From positions 62,001 to 126,000 of the forward strand of contig NZ_JALPRE010000012.1 in NCBI RefSeq assembly GCF_023195925.1: 64,000 nucleotides of DNA, in the 5' to 3' direction. Below are positions 44,541-53,184 of the stretch, one piece after another. A program made the translations under genes and the position numbers. The notes under the pieces were generated by a model, which was not told where the DNA came from, ran no database searches, and was given only the letters and a program-made list of their open reading frames with translations. How positions within the stretch are numbered: the first letter of the stretch is position 1; the number at the start of each line of letters is the position of its first letter. This DNA is from Aquimarina acroporae (lineage in GTDB: Bacteria > Bacteroidota > Bacteroidia > Flavobacteriales > Flavobacteriaceae).

Positions 44541-45152
44541 TTAGTATAATTTTCCTACCACTGGAAGAGATCCTGATCCATCTGAAGAATTCATATGTAC
44601 ATTTGGTGCCAGAACTCTAATTTGTTGGTGAGACTCCCCTTTCTGGATAGTGCAATCCATTACAATTCCGAAGAGATTTCCAGATACAGAATAGTCGTAT
44701 TTATCGTTGGTGATGGTGCCAGAATATTTATAAGTATTAGGTTCATTTGTAAATTTTAACATTGCATCTACAATACGCTGTTGGTTTTCTTCACTCAACC
44801 CCCATTTGTCCATAGTATGTTTTGTGTCTGAATAAGAGGACTTTACTCCTCCAGAGAAAAACAAAAAGAAACTTACCCCACCACTAGATTCTTTTTTAGA
44901 TAACTCATCATATTCATGTTGTTTTGATGCATCAAGAAGACTTTTGATTAAGCTGTCTAATGCTTTAACATTGTCAGGAGTAATGCATTGCATATTAATA
45001 TCAAAATTAACATCAATCGTGGCGTGAGCAGGTACTGTATAGGTCACCCCAGAACACTGTCCTTGTCCATATGCATTTACTTCTATTCCATCTGTAGAAG
45101 TCCCTTGATTACCATCTACGCTAAATACTTTGTCTAAACTTGCAGTTTCCAT
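44541..45152 (-). CDS. Unrecognised 203-residue protein under a double-palindrome promoter
   Basis: A protein without signal peptide or clear membrane anchor. A mid-region with SGGVSFFLFFSGGVKSSYSD is short and Gly/Ser/Phe-rich, amphipathic, and could insert into membranes; it is flanked by charged helices (ALDSLIKSLLDASKQHEYDELSKK and KHTMDKWGLSEENQQRIVDAM, in parts). The C-terminal part looks beta-rich. I do not recognise the family. Its promoter shares the double-palindrome element with the 42117-42473 gene. A pore-forming or toxin-like role would be speculation. Confidence 0.65.
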   Translation of the reverse strand: METASLDKVFSVDGNQGTSTDGIEVNAYGQGQCSGVTYTVPAHATIDVNFDINMQCITPDNVKALDSLIKSLLDASKQHEYDELSKKESSGGVSFFLFFSGGVKSSYSDTKHTMDKWGLSEENQQRIVDAMLKFTNEPNTYKYSGTITNDKYDYSVSGNLFGIVMDCTIQKGESHQQIRVLAPNVHMNSSDGSGSLPVVGKLY

Positions 45153-45177
45153 ATTAAATATATTTTAAGTTGTTAGA

Positions 45178-45246
45178 TAAAGTTCTTAAAAGCAATGATT
45201 AAAAAACAGAGTACAATTACTCATTTTTAAAAACAGGTAGAATTAC
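45178..45246 (-). promoter_or_regulatory. Promoter with double-palindrome element, 45152 gene
   Basis: GAGTAATTGTACTC (45209-45222) and a second half GTAATTCTAC (45237-45246), centres 26 bases apart, match the element in front of the 42473 gene. The -7 position, again 23 bases downstream, reads GAACTTTA (45178-45185), a poor match. Alignment of both elements spans about 45 bases. Confidence 0.6.
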
Positions 45247-45374
45247 TTAGCATAGTATTATTTTCTCCCAGAAAAGAGGTCTAAACTAATTTTTTTGAAG
45301 TTAAAATGGTAATGTTATCCTCTGTAACCTTAATGGTGTTAATGTAACCTAATATTTTCTACTTTAGCTAATGC

Positions 45375-45382
45375 TAAATTTG
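45375..45382 (+). promoter_or_regulatory. -7 box of the nitrilase-family gene
   Basis: TAAATTTG matches TAnnTTTG and lies 57 bases before the ATG at 45440. No TTTG at the usual -33 distance is seen. Confidence 0.45.
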
Positions 45383-45439
45383 TAGATATTTTATAAGGGA
45401 TTCATATAAAAATCTACATACACTTAAGGAAAAATTGAA

Positions 45440-46168
45440 ATGAGAATTTGTATTGCGCAATCCAAATCTTACAAAGGAGATATCGATGAGAACATAAAAA
45501 ACCACTTAGAAATAATTGAGTATGCAGTTGAAGGCTCCTCAGATTTGGTAATCTTTCCAGAGTTGTCAATTACTGGCTATGAACCCGATTTAGCAAAAAA
45601 ACTTGCAGTAGATGTCGCAGATACTATTTTTGATAAGTTTCAAAAACTATCGGATAACCATAATATCGCAATTGGTGTTGGTATGCCTACCAAGGGGCAA
45701 GAAGGGATACATATAAGCATGATTATGTTTAGACCAGGACAGCATAGAGGTATATATTCAAAACAACTGTTGCATGAAGATGAATTGCCATATTTTGTTG
45801 AAGCTAAAGATCAACGACTATTTGAAATTAATGGAAAGAAAGTTGCAGTTGGTATTTGTTATGAAACGTTACAACGCGAACATTTTTTGAAATCTAAGGA
45901 GGCAGGTGCAGATATTTATATAGCCAGTGTAGCTAAACCAAAGGCAGGAGTGACAAAAGCTTATCATCATTTTCCTAAAATTGCTAATGAATTCAAAACA
46001 CCTATTCTCATGGCAAATAGTGTTGGTTTTTGTGATAATTTTTTAAGCTTTGGACAAAGCGCTGTATGGAACGAAAAAGGAGTACGTTTAAGCAAATTAG
46101 ATATTGAAAATCAAGGAGTTATGGTATATGAGACTGAATTGAATGAGGTAGCTGTTTCTTATATATAG
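45440..46168 (+). CDS. Nitrilase-superfamily carbon-nitrogen hydrolase
   Basis: A 242-residue amidase with the Glu-Lys-Cys triad visible: Glu41 (FPELSITGYEP), Lys108 (YSKQLLHEDE) and Cys140 (VGICYE). Family members hydrolyse amides, nitriles or carbamoyl compounds. The short length and lack of fused domains fit the stand-alone branch. Substrate unknown. It is divergent from the 203-residue protein gene and 40 bases before the DUF4269 gene. Confidence 0.88.
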   Translation: MRICIAQSKSYKGDIDENIKNHLEIIEYAVEGSSDLVIFPELSITGYEPDLAKKLAVDVADTIFDKFQKLSDNHNIAIGVGMPTKGQEGIHISMIMFRPGQHRGIYSKQLLHEDELPYFVEAKDQRLFEINGKKVAVGICYETLQREHFLKSKEAGADIYIASVAKPKAGVTKAYHHFPKIANEFKTPILMANSVGFCDNFLSFGQSAVWNEKGVRLSKLDIENQGVMVYETELNEVAVSYI

Positions 46169-46208
46169 TTCTGTTTTTGAATAAAAGAAAAACTTTGAAT
46201 TTGCGACT

Positions 46209-46736
46209 TTGGAAACTGATTTTTTAAATATAAAATACCTTAAAACAGGCAATGTACGTCAACAAAAGGCCTACAAGGTACTCTATGAATTAGAAATTGT
46301 TAAAAAGCTTAGCTCTTATACACCTGTATTAACAGGTACAATTCCCATTAATATCGATGTGCCTGATAGTGATCTAGATATCATTTGTTATTGTAAAGAT
46401 CATATAGAATTCTCAAATGTACTTATCGATTGTTTTCAAAAAGAAAAAGAGTTTATGATTAAGTCAGGTGAATACAATGGTATACAATCTACAATAGCTC
46501 GTTTTAAGGTAACTGAGTTTGATATTGAGATATTCGGGCAGGACATTCCTACTCATTTACAACATGCTTATAAACATATGGTTATAGAATATAAGATATT
46601 AAATAAAATGGGGGCTCAGTTTAGAAAAGATATCATAAAACTTAAATTACAAGGAATCAAAACTGAATCGGCTTTTGCAAAACTATTGGGATTAAAAGGT
46701 AATCCTTATGAAGAGCTGCTACGATACAAAATATAA
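46209..46736 (+). CDS. DUF4269 (nucleotidyltransferase-fold) protein
   Basis: A 175-residue protein. GTIPINIDVPDSDLDIICY (about 42-60) holds the DxD pattern of the nucleotidyltransferase fold, and IEIFGQDIPTHLQHAYKHM is typical of DUF4269. A TTG at 46209 is the only reasonable start: an in-frame TAA lies at 46182-46184 and no ATG comes before the conserved core. The role is unknown in the family. Same strand as the nitrilase gene and the AraC gene. Confidence 0.82.
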   Translation: METDFLNIKYLKTGNVRQQKAYKVLYELEIVKKLSSYTPVLTGTIPINIDVPDSDLDIICYCKDHIEFSNVLIDCFQKEKEFMIKSGEYNGIQSTIARFKVTEFDIEIFGQDIPTHLQHAYKHMVIEYKILNKMGAQFRKDIIKLKLQGIKTESAFAKLLGLKGNPYEELLRYKI

Positions 46737-46777
46737 GTACCTTATCTTTATAGAAGAAAAATGAGTAAAATCTTTTA

Positions 46778-47659
46778 ATGAAAGAAGAAACCATTCGGCA
46801 TATTGAGTTTGATAATAAGACGAATCCTAAATCTTATTTTGAGGTTGTTCGTTTAGAAGAACTCCTTACCAGGGAACTGGATCATGATATCTGTAAAAAC
46901 CATATCGTACATTTCTATATGATCGTTTTTGTTTCAAATGGAGAAGGTTATCATACTATCGACTTTACCGATTATAAATATCAAAAAGGAACGATATTAC
47001 TTATTAGGAAAGATCAAATTCAAAAGTTTTTTAAAAGTCCAAATGTTGAAGGGTATTTATTAATCTTCACTGAAGAATTTGTTGTGAGTCATCTTAATAA
47101 AATGGAGGCTTTAAAATCACTACAACTTTTTAATGAATTATTAAGTTTTCCTAAGATAGAGATTAGCCCTGATCAGGAAGAATTTTCTGATTTTGCCACT
47201 CTTATAAGGCAAGTAGAATTAGAAAGTAAATACATCGATGAGTACTCAATTGGGATTACCCGTAGTGCATTACATATGATCATTACAAAGCTATTTCGTG
47301 TTAAATCAAAGAAAGGAGAACTATTGAAAGAAAGGAAGTACTTGCCAGAGTTTTTGTCCTTTCAAGAAATGGTAGAAAGAGATTGTTTTCAATATAAACA
47401 AGTAAAGGTTTATGCAGATAAATTAGGGGTTTCGACTAAAACGTTAAACACAATTGTAAGGGCAATAGTTAATAAACCTGCTAAAACATTTATAGATGAA
47501 ATTGTAATTACTCAGATTAAGAGATTATTGCTAGGAACGAATATGCCGGTAAAGGAAATTGCATACACGGTAGGTTTTGAGGATCCAGCTAACTTTTTTA
47601 AATACTTCAAGAAATATGTCGATGCTTCGCCCGAAGCTTATCGGCAAGCACACCATTAA
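46778..47659 (+). CDS. AraC-family transcriptional regulator
   Basis: A 293-residue regulator with an N-terminal cupin-like sensing region (about 20-110; GYHTIDFTDYKYQKGTILLI) and a C-terminal double HTH (about 190-290; VYADKLGVSTKTLNTIVRAI, and VKEIAYTVGFEDPANFFKYFKKYVDASPEAYR split in two helices). AraC proteins are usually activators. It is the only specific DNA-binding regulator between 41 and 51 kb, so it is the best candidate to bind the double-palindrome elements. That link is inference. Confidence 0.92.
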   Translation: MKEETIRHIEFDNKTNPKSYFEVVRLEELLTRELDHDICKNHIVHFYMIVFVSNGEGYHTIDFTDYKYQKGTILLIRKDQIQKFFKSPNVEGYLLIFTEEFVVSHLNKMEALKSLQLFNELLSFPKIEISPDQEEFSDFATLIRQVELESKYIDEYSIGITRSALHMIITKLFRVKSKKGELLKERKYLPEFLSFQEMVERDCFQYKQVKVYADKLGVSTKTLNTIVRAIVNKPAKTFIDEIVITQIKRLLLGTNMPVKEIAYTVGFEDPANFFKYFKKYVDASPEAYRQAHH

Positions 47660-47721
47660 GATTTTCCCATTTTGACACTATTTGGGATAGTTTTTACTAT
47701 TTCCTTTTCATAAGGCTGAAT

Positions 47722-47729
47722 TACATTTG
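47722..47729 (+). promoter_or_regulatory. -7 box of the four-domain lipoprotein gene
   Basis: TACATTTG matches TAnnTTTG, 34 bases before the ATG at 47763. The -33 position is weak (TTTCC). Confidence 0.5.
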
Positions 47730-47762
47730 GAGTAAAATTATTCTACTTCAAAAACAATACTA

Positions 47763-49214
47763 ATGAAACATGTCAACAAACTTGCACTGGTACTTGCTAC
47801 TATTCTTCTTGGTAGTTGTGCAAACAAAGAAAAGTCTAATAAAGACAAAACCATAATGGAGGTAACTACCTTTAAAATTAACTCAGATACTGATCCTATA
47901 GATTTTAAAGAGAGAGATGCTCAGGTAGAAAAGGATTTTACGAGTAAACAACCGGGCTTTATTAAAAGACAAAGCGCAATTAATGATAAAGGAGAATATG
48001 CTGTTATTGTATACTGGGATAATATTGCAGACGCTGATGCTTCAATGCAGAAATTTATGGATGATCCATCGGTATCGGATTATGCTAAGATGATCGATGG
48101 AACTTCAATGAAAATGGAAAGATACGCTATGGATAGTGCGTTTAATGCAAATAATAGTGAGTTTGTTGAAGTTATGACTTTTGATCTAAAACCAAATACA
48201 GATTTAGAAAAATTTGATGTTCTCAATAAAAAAGTGGAAACAGATTTTACAGGGAAAAGGGAAGGTTTTTTGCAAAGACTTACTGGTGTAAATGAAGAAG
48301 GGAAACAAGCTGTAGCTGTGTATTGGACTACAAAAAAAGCTTCAGATGCTTCATTGAGTGGCTTTATGTCAAATCCGACAGCAAAAGAGTTTATGAGTAA
48401 AATGGATCAATCTAGTATGTTTATGGGCCGATATGAATCGTTAAGTTCGTACTTAACAAAAAAAGAAAAAGTTGTTGCTTTATTGAATAGCTTTAACACA
48501 GGAGATCAGACACCAATTTCTTATATAAATCCGCAAAAATATGTGCAGCATAATCTTGCCGTGGGAGATGGACTTGCAGGTTTTGGTGAGGTAATGAAAA
48601 ATGCTCCAGAAGGAGGTTTTAAGGCCAAGGTAGTACGAGCTTTTGAAGATGGAGATTTTGTATTCACTCACACCGAGTATGACTTTTTTGGACCTAAAGT
48701 AGGGTTCGATGTTTTTAGATTCGAGAATGGTTTAATCGTAGAGCATTGGGACAATTTGGCCGAAATCACTCCACCAAATCCTAGTGGTAGAACCCAGCTT
48801 GATGGAGCAAAAGATATTACAGACAAGGATAAAACAAAAGTAAATAAAGCTATTGTCAAAAAATTTGTCGATGACGTTTTGCTTAACCATAAAAATGACA
48901 AAATTGCAAGTTATATCAATCCTGAAAAATATATACAGCACAATTCTGCTGTAGCAGATGGTTTAGAAGGTTTTGGAGCGGCAATGCAGTATTTTGCTAA
49001 AAACGGATTGGTTATGGAGTACGACAAACTACACATGATACTAGGTGAAGGAAACTTTGTGCTTACCGTAAGTGAAGGTAAATTCGGAAAAGGTGACCAT
49101 ACCGCATTTTATGATCTATTCAGACTTGAAAATGGCCTAATCGTGGAACATTGGGATGTAATTACAACTATTCCATCAAAAGAAGATTGGAAAAATGATA
49201 ATGGTAAGTTTTAA
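47763..49214 (+). CDS. Lipoprotein with two ABM-like and two SnoaL-like domains
   Basis: A 483-residue lipoprotein (TILLGSC, Cys about 19). Two repeated antibiotic-monooxygenase-like ferredoxin folds (about 30-115 and 135-220) share VEVMTFDLKPNTD and FxGKxxGFLxR patterns; two repeated SnoaL/NTF2-like domains follow (about 238-345 and 365-478), each with SYINPxKYxQHNxAVxDGLxGFG and RxENGLIVEHWD. So the gene is a double internal duplication joining two folds seldom fused in one lipoprotein. Catalytic activity is unknown. It is followed by another SnoaL-like gene. Confidence 0.85.
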   Translation: MKHVNKLALVLATILLGSCANKEKSNKDKTIMEVTTFKINSDTDPIDFKERDAQVEKDFTSKQPGFIKRQSAINDKGEYAVIVYWDNIADADASMQKFMDDPSVSDYAKMIDGTSMKMERYAMDSAFNANNSEFVEVMTFDLKPNTDLEKFDVLNKKVETDFTGKREGFLQRLTGVNEEGKQAVAVYWTTKKASDASLSGFMSNPTAKEFMSKMDQSSMFMGRYESLSSYLTKKEKVVALLNSFNTGDQTPISYINPQKYVQHNLAVGDGLAGFGEVMKNAPEGGFKAKVVRAFEDGDFVFTHTEYDFFGPKVGFDVFRFENGLIVEHWDNLAEITPPNPSGRTQLDGAKDITDKDKTKVNKAIVKKFVDDVLLNHKNDKIASYINPEKYIQHNSAVADGLEGFGAAMQYFAKNGLVMEYDKLHMILGEGNFVLTVSEGKFGKGDHTAFYDLFRLENGLIVEHWDVITTIPSKEDWKNDNGKF

Positions 49215-49277
49215 ACTTGATAAGAGCCGAAATGATTGTCGATCAAAGAATAATCACCTTAAAAACGATTATTGAAA

Positions 49278-50027
49278 ATGAATTTTATAGAAAAAATAGT
49301 TGAACAAGAATATAAAAGTATACTTTCTGATCTTACAGAAAATGTAGAACTAGATCTTCAATCTGTTGGTTTTGCAAAAGGTAAAGCAAGTGGGGTAGAG
49401 TTGCTAAAACGACAATATAATTATCTCAAAGATGAAATCAAGGAAATTAAAAAATTCCAACAATTTGAAGATCAAAAACATTTGGTGATTGAGTATGATA
49501 TACTATTGCATAATACTTTTGATTTACCCCTGGTAGTAATATTGGTTAAAGAAGGAGATAAATACAATGCTATTCGAACATATCATTCTGTATACCCCAT
49601 TACTGAGGGACATGTGTTTAGAGCATCAATTTTTTCTGATCTAATTGAATTAACAGAGCCTAAGGAGGTCGTAAATTATTTTAATGCCATTGCAAAGGGG
49701 GCTACTGAAACAGCGATGAATACGCTTTCGTTTGATGATGATGTGTATTTTAGAGAACCTGCTGGATGGCGCTGGACCCATAAAACAAAAGAGGGTCTGC
49801 GTGAACATTTTGACCATTTTTTCAGTGATGGAGGTGTTCCCTTAAAGTTTCATAATTACATTTTTGATGCAGAAAAAGGAACTTTTGCAGGAGAATACAC
49901 TTGTGATGTGTGGGGAAGCGCAACGTTTAAACCACAAGCAGGAGTTTCTATTTATGATATTAATATGGAAACAGGAAAAATAAAAGGTATTCGTGTGTAT
50001 GATAATGTAGATACTAGTTATTCGTAA
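49278..50027 (+). CDS. SnoaL/NTF2-like protein, two domains
   Basis: A 249-residue protein without signal peptide. The ATG at 49278 is preferred over a TTG six bases upstream. The N-terminal half (about 5-115) and the C-terminal half (about 120-249) each look like an NTF2-type alpha+beta cone; the second has VYFREPAGWRWTHKTKEGLREHFDHFF (in parts) and a KIKGIRVYDNVD end. Function not evident. It lies 63 bases after the four-domain lipoprotein and is closed by a terminator, so the two form a short operon. Confidence 0.78.
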   Translation: MNFIEKIVEQEYKSILSDLTENVELDLQSVGFAKGKASGVELLKRQYNYLKDEIKEIKKFQQFEDQKHLVIEYDILLHNTFDLPLVVILVKEGDKYNAIRTYHSVYPITEGHVFRASIFSDLIELTEPKEVVNYFNAIAKGATETAMNTLSFDDDVYFREPAGWRWTHKTKEGLREHFDHFFSDGGVPLKFHNYIFDAEKGTFAGEYTCDVWGSATFKPQAGVSIYDINMETGKIKGIRVYDNVDTSYS

Positions 50028-50133
50028 ATGTAAAATTCAATGAAGTTCTAATTTTCAAAAGTATTTAGAAACATATACCTGTTTGAAAATGGAATGGAAG
50101 TGAGAAAGAAAAATTTAAACACAGAATACAATT

Positions 50134-50165
50134 TTAAGCTGTCTCAATATTGAGGCAGCTTTTTT
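50134..50165 (+). terminator. Terminator after the SnoaL pair
   Basis: AAGCTGTCTCAAT pairs with ATTGAGGCAGCTT (50136-50161; one T-G pair), followed by TTTT. Confidence 0.88.
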
Positions 50166-50339
50166 ATGCTAATTACGACAATGATATAAAACAGCTTGAT
50201 TATGAGGTGTTAAAGATTTGTTGTGTAGAATGTCATTATGAAAAACAATTTGTTTAATTTTATAAAACATAATGAAGATGTTAATGTAGCTTAAGAATTG
50301 TTTCATGATAATTTCTTCGGAAAAATATCTTAAAAACAT
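50166..50339 (+). other. Intergenic stretch, nothing clear
   Basis: Together with 50028-50133 this is a 312-base gap. Apart from the terminator it holds an 18-codon ORF (about 50239-50295, starting MKNNLFNFIKH) that I cannot link to a function. No promoter of good quality was recognised. Confidence 0.4.
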
Positions 50340-50957
50340 ATGAAAAGAATACTGAAAGGATTCTTAAAGATAGTTGCTGCAATTGTTGTTCTTGTATTAA
50401 TGCTGGCGGGGTATCTATACTTTCGGTTACATAATTCTATTGAAAATGTTCTGGTGGCTGATGAGAATTGGCGTAATGAAGTATTAGAATTTCCTCTAAT
50501 TTTTGCTGGGGATTTAGACTATACCGGTGAAGAATATATACGGTTTGCTCCGGGATGGGGAGAACAACATAGTGAAGGGTATTTTTCTTATGTTTTTCTT
50601 TGGATGATTGAGGAAAGTTTGGAAGGAAATGTCAATAGCTTAGAACATATAATTGAGGTGTATTTTGATGGACTTATGAATACAGGTGCAATAACTAATT
50701 TTAATTTTTTCAAAAAAATACCCGCTTCAAAAGCTACTATTCAGCAAATAGAAGAGCATGTTTTTGAAGGTTCTGTTACTCTTTACGATGAGTTTTTTGC
50801 AAAAGAAATGATTACACTTAACATTACTATTAAGACCGAAAACTGCTTAATTAATCAAAAGAATATTATTTGGTTTTATTTGTCCCCAAAAGAAAGAGAA
50901 CACCCCATTTGGACAGAACTTACCGAGGTGAAACTGAATTTTAGATGTAATCCTTAA
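50340..50957 (+). CDS. Membrane-anchored protein, unrecognised
   Basis: A 205-residue protein with one N-terminal membrane segment (about 9-28) and a soluble remainder with acidic/aromatic character (FAGDLDYTGEEYIRFAPGWGEQ). No family recognised. Probably in the periplasm facing side of the inner membrane. It stands 99 bases before an SRPBCC protein with the same topology. Confidence 0.72.
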   Translation: MKRILKGFLKIVAAIVVLVLMLAGYLYFRLHNSIENVLVADENWRNEVLEFPLIFAGDLDYTGEEYIRFAPGWGEQHSEGYFSYVFLWMIEESLEGNVNSLEHIIEVYFDGLMNTGAITNFNFFKKIPASKATIQQIEEHVFEGSVTLYDEFFAKEMITLNITIKTENCLINQKNIIWFYLSPKEREHPIWTELTEVKLNFRCNP

Positions 50958-51055
50958 GTTGGTGCTTATTTAAAAATTATAAGTGCTTTCAAGGTTGATT
51001 GAATGGTTATGGAAGTTGTCATTGAGTATTAATTCATTCATTATACTTTATCATT

Positions 51056-51583
51056 ATGAAATATCTTAAATATTTACTCTTTGTAGTAATCGCAATTGCT
51101 TTGGTGTTTTTTGGAAAAGGGTTATTTACTCCTTCAGTTTATTACGAAAGGGAAGTTGTTATTAATAAGCCGGTAAAAGAAGTTTGGGCAGTAATGTCTG
51201 ATGAATCTAAACTACCTGACTGGATAGAGGGTTTTGTGAAAACTGAATTAGTGAGCGGAACACCAAATACGGTAGGAGCAGTATCCAAGGTTTATGTTGA
51301 AGATCAAGGACAGGAAATGGTTATGGAGGAAATCATTACCAAGATAAAACCAGAGGAGTTGATGGCAATGACTTTCACAATGGATTTTATGAATATGGAT
51401 TATGAAATCTCTATGGAAGAGAAAGATGGGAAAACTAGCATCAAATCAAAATCTACCACTGTAGGAAATGGAATCTTCGCTAAATCTATGATTTCATTCA
51501 TGAAAGGCTCAATGAAAGATCAGGAGGATGAAAATTTAAATAAGCTAAAGTTAATCGTAGAAGAAAATACGAAAAATTATTAA
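51056..51583 (+). CDS. SRPBCC (polyketide cyclase/START-like) protein
   Basis: A 175-residue protein with an N-terminal hydrophobic anchor (about 4-22) and an SRPBCC helix-grip domain (about 33-165; YEREVVINKPVKEVWAVMSD, PDWIEGFVK). These domains bind hydrophobic ligands. The anchor suggests a membrane-attached form. Ends just before a bidirectional terminator facing the carboxylase operon. Confidence 0.85.
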   Translation: MKYLKYLLFVVIAIALVFFGKGLFTPSVYYEREVVINKPVKEVWAVMSDESKLPDWIEGFVKTELVSGTPNTVGAVSKVYVEDQGQEMVMEEIITKIKPEELMAMTFTMDFMNMDYEISMEEKDGKTSIKSKSTTVGNGIFAKSMISFMKGSMKDQEDENLNKLKLIVEENTKNY

Positions 51584-51589
51584 TAAACT

Positions 51590-51622
51590 AAAAATCCCTT
51601 GTAAATTTTACAAGGGATTTTT
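51590..51622. terminator. Bidirectional terminator between SRPBCC and carboxylase genes
   Basis: AAAAATCCCTTGTAAA and TTTACAAGGGATTTTT are exact inverted copies around a single base; the A-run and T-run serve both converging genes. Confidence 0.93.
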
Positions 51623-51639
51623 AATTATTACGATAACCT

Positions 51640-53181
51640 CTATAAAGGTATGTTTCCGTGCTTTCGTTTGGGTTTTTCTACTTCTTTGTTTTCTAACATG
51701 CTAAAAGCTTTTATAAGCTTTCTACGCGTGTTTTTAGGTAATATTACCTCGTCGATAAAACCTCTTTGAGCAGCTCTATATGGGTTGGCAAACTTATCAG
51801 CATATTCTGCTTCTTTTTCGGCAAGTTTAGCTTCAGGATCATCTGCAGATTTTATTTCTTTTCTGAAGATAATCTCACTAGCACCTTTTGCACCCATAAC
51901 TGCAATTTCAGCTGTTGGCCAAGCAAAATTTAGATCGGCTCCAATATGCTTTGAGTTCATAACATCATACGCACCACCATAAGCTTTACGAGTGATTACA
52001 GTTACACGAGGTACTGTAGCTTCACTTAGTGCATATAATAATTTTGCTCCGTGAACAATAATTCCATTCCATTCCTGATCGGTACCAGGTAAGAAACCAG
52101 GAACGTCTTCAAGAACCAATAATGGTATATTGAAACAATCACAAAAACGAGTAAAACGAGCAGCTTTTTTCGAACTATTTACGTCTAAAACACCTGCCAA
52201 AAACAAAGGTTGATTAGCTATGATTCCTATACTTCGCCCTCCAAGACGAGCAAAACCAACAATAATATTTTCAGCATAATCTTTATGTATTTCATAGAAA
52301 GAATCTTCGTCTATGATTCCTGCTATGACTTCATGCATGTCATATGGTTTATTAGGATTGTCAGGAACAATATCAGACAGTTCTTCACGCACTTCATCTC
52401 CCAAAGTATAAGGAATAGCTTTTGGAGTTTCAGCGTTACTTTGAGGCATATAGCTCAATAATTGCTTAAGGTCTTCAAGGCATTCAATATCATTTGAAGA
52501 GGTAACATGAGCCACCCCTGATTTTGTTGAGTGGGTGCTGGCACCACCAAGTTCTTCAGAAGTTACTTCTTCATTTGTAACTGTTTTTACTACATTGGGG
52601 CCAGTTACAAACATATAACTAGTATCTTCAACCATCATTGTAAAATCTGTCATCGCAGGAGAATATACAGCACCACCGGCGCAAGGTCCCATAATGGCAG
52701 AAATTTGAGGAATTACTCCAGATGCTTGCACGTTTCTGTAAAAAATATCTGCGTAACCACCTAAAGATCGAACACCTTCTTGAATTCGGGCACCTCCAGA
52801 ATCATTTAAACCAATAATAGGAGCGCCTACTTTGACAGCCAAATCCATAACTTTGCAAATCTTTTCTGCATGTGTTTCCGATAGCGCACCACCAAATACG
52901 GTGAAATCCTGAGCAAAAATGTAAACAAGTCTTCCGTTTATGGTACCATATCCTGTCACTACACCATCTCCATAGTAGATTTCTTTATCCATTCCAAAAT
53001 CTGTGGTTCTATGAGTAACCAGGATTCCAATTTCTTCAAAAGATCCTTCGTCAAGCAGGTATTCTACACGTTCTCTAGCAGTTAGCTTTTTCTTTTCGTG
53101 TTGTTTTTCGATACGTTGTTGACCCCCACCAAGTTTTGCTTGAGCAACTTTTTCCTGTAATGTTTTTATTTTAGCATCCAT
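51640..53181 (-). CDS. pccB: Acyl-CoA carboxylase beta (carboxyltransferase) subunit, propionyl-CoA type
   Basis: A 513-residue carboxyltransferase with both crotonase-like halves (about 25-255 and 270-510). Blocks [39 protein letters not shown] and [20 protein letters not shown] (in pieces) mark the acyl-CoA and biotin sites. It moves CO2 from carboxybiotin to an acyl-CoA; the single-chain form and grouping with a biotin carboxylase point to propionyl-CoA (or related) carboxylase rather than bacterial AccAD. It is the last gene of a three-gene operon, three bases after accC. Confidence 0.94.
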   Translation of the reverse strand: MDAKIKTLQEKVAQAKLGGGQQRIEKQHEKKKLTARERVEYLLDEGSFEEIGILVTHRTTDFGMDKEIYYGDGVVTGYGTINGRLVYIFAQDFTVFGGALSETHAEKICKVMDLAVKVGAPIIGLNDSGGARIQEGVRSLGGYADIFYRNVQASGVIPQISAIMGPCAGGAVYSPAMTDFTMMVEDTSYMFVTGPNVVKTVTNEEVTSEELGGASTHSTKSGVAHVTSSNDIECLEDLKQLLSYMPQSNAETPKAIPYTLGDEVREELSDIVPDNPNKPYDMHEVIAGIIDEDSFYEIHKDYAENIIVGFARLGGRSIGIIANQPLFLAGVLDVNSSKKAARFTRFCDCFNIPLLVLEDVPGFLPGTDQEWNGIIVHGAKLLYALSEATVPRVTVITRKAYGGAYDVMNSKHIGADLNFAWPTAEIAVMGAKGASEIIFRKEIKSADDPEAKLAEKEAEYADKFANPYRAAQRGFIDEVILPKNTRRKLIKAFSMLENKEVEKPKRKHGNIPL

Positions 53182-53184
53182 AGT

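Noticed and set aside
47730-47743. Third possible copy of the double-palindrome element (GAGTAAAATTATTC)
   Set aside because: It lies downstream of a good -7 box, around the predicted start site, only one half is present and the spacing to a partner half is wrong. It may be chance in AT-rich DNA.
50239-50295. 18-codon ORF MKNNLFNFIKH before the 205-residue membrane protein
   Set aside because: No coding or regulatory signal beyond being open; such short frames are frequent in AT-rich spacers.
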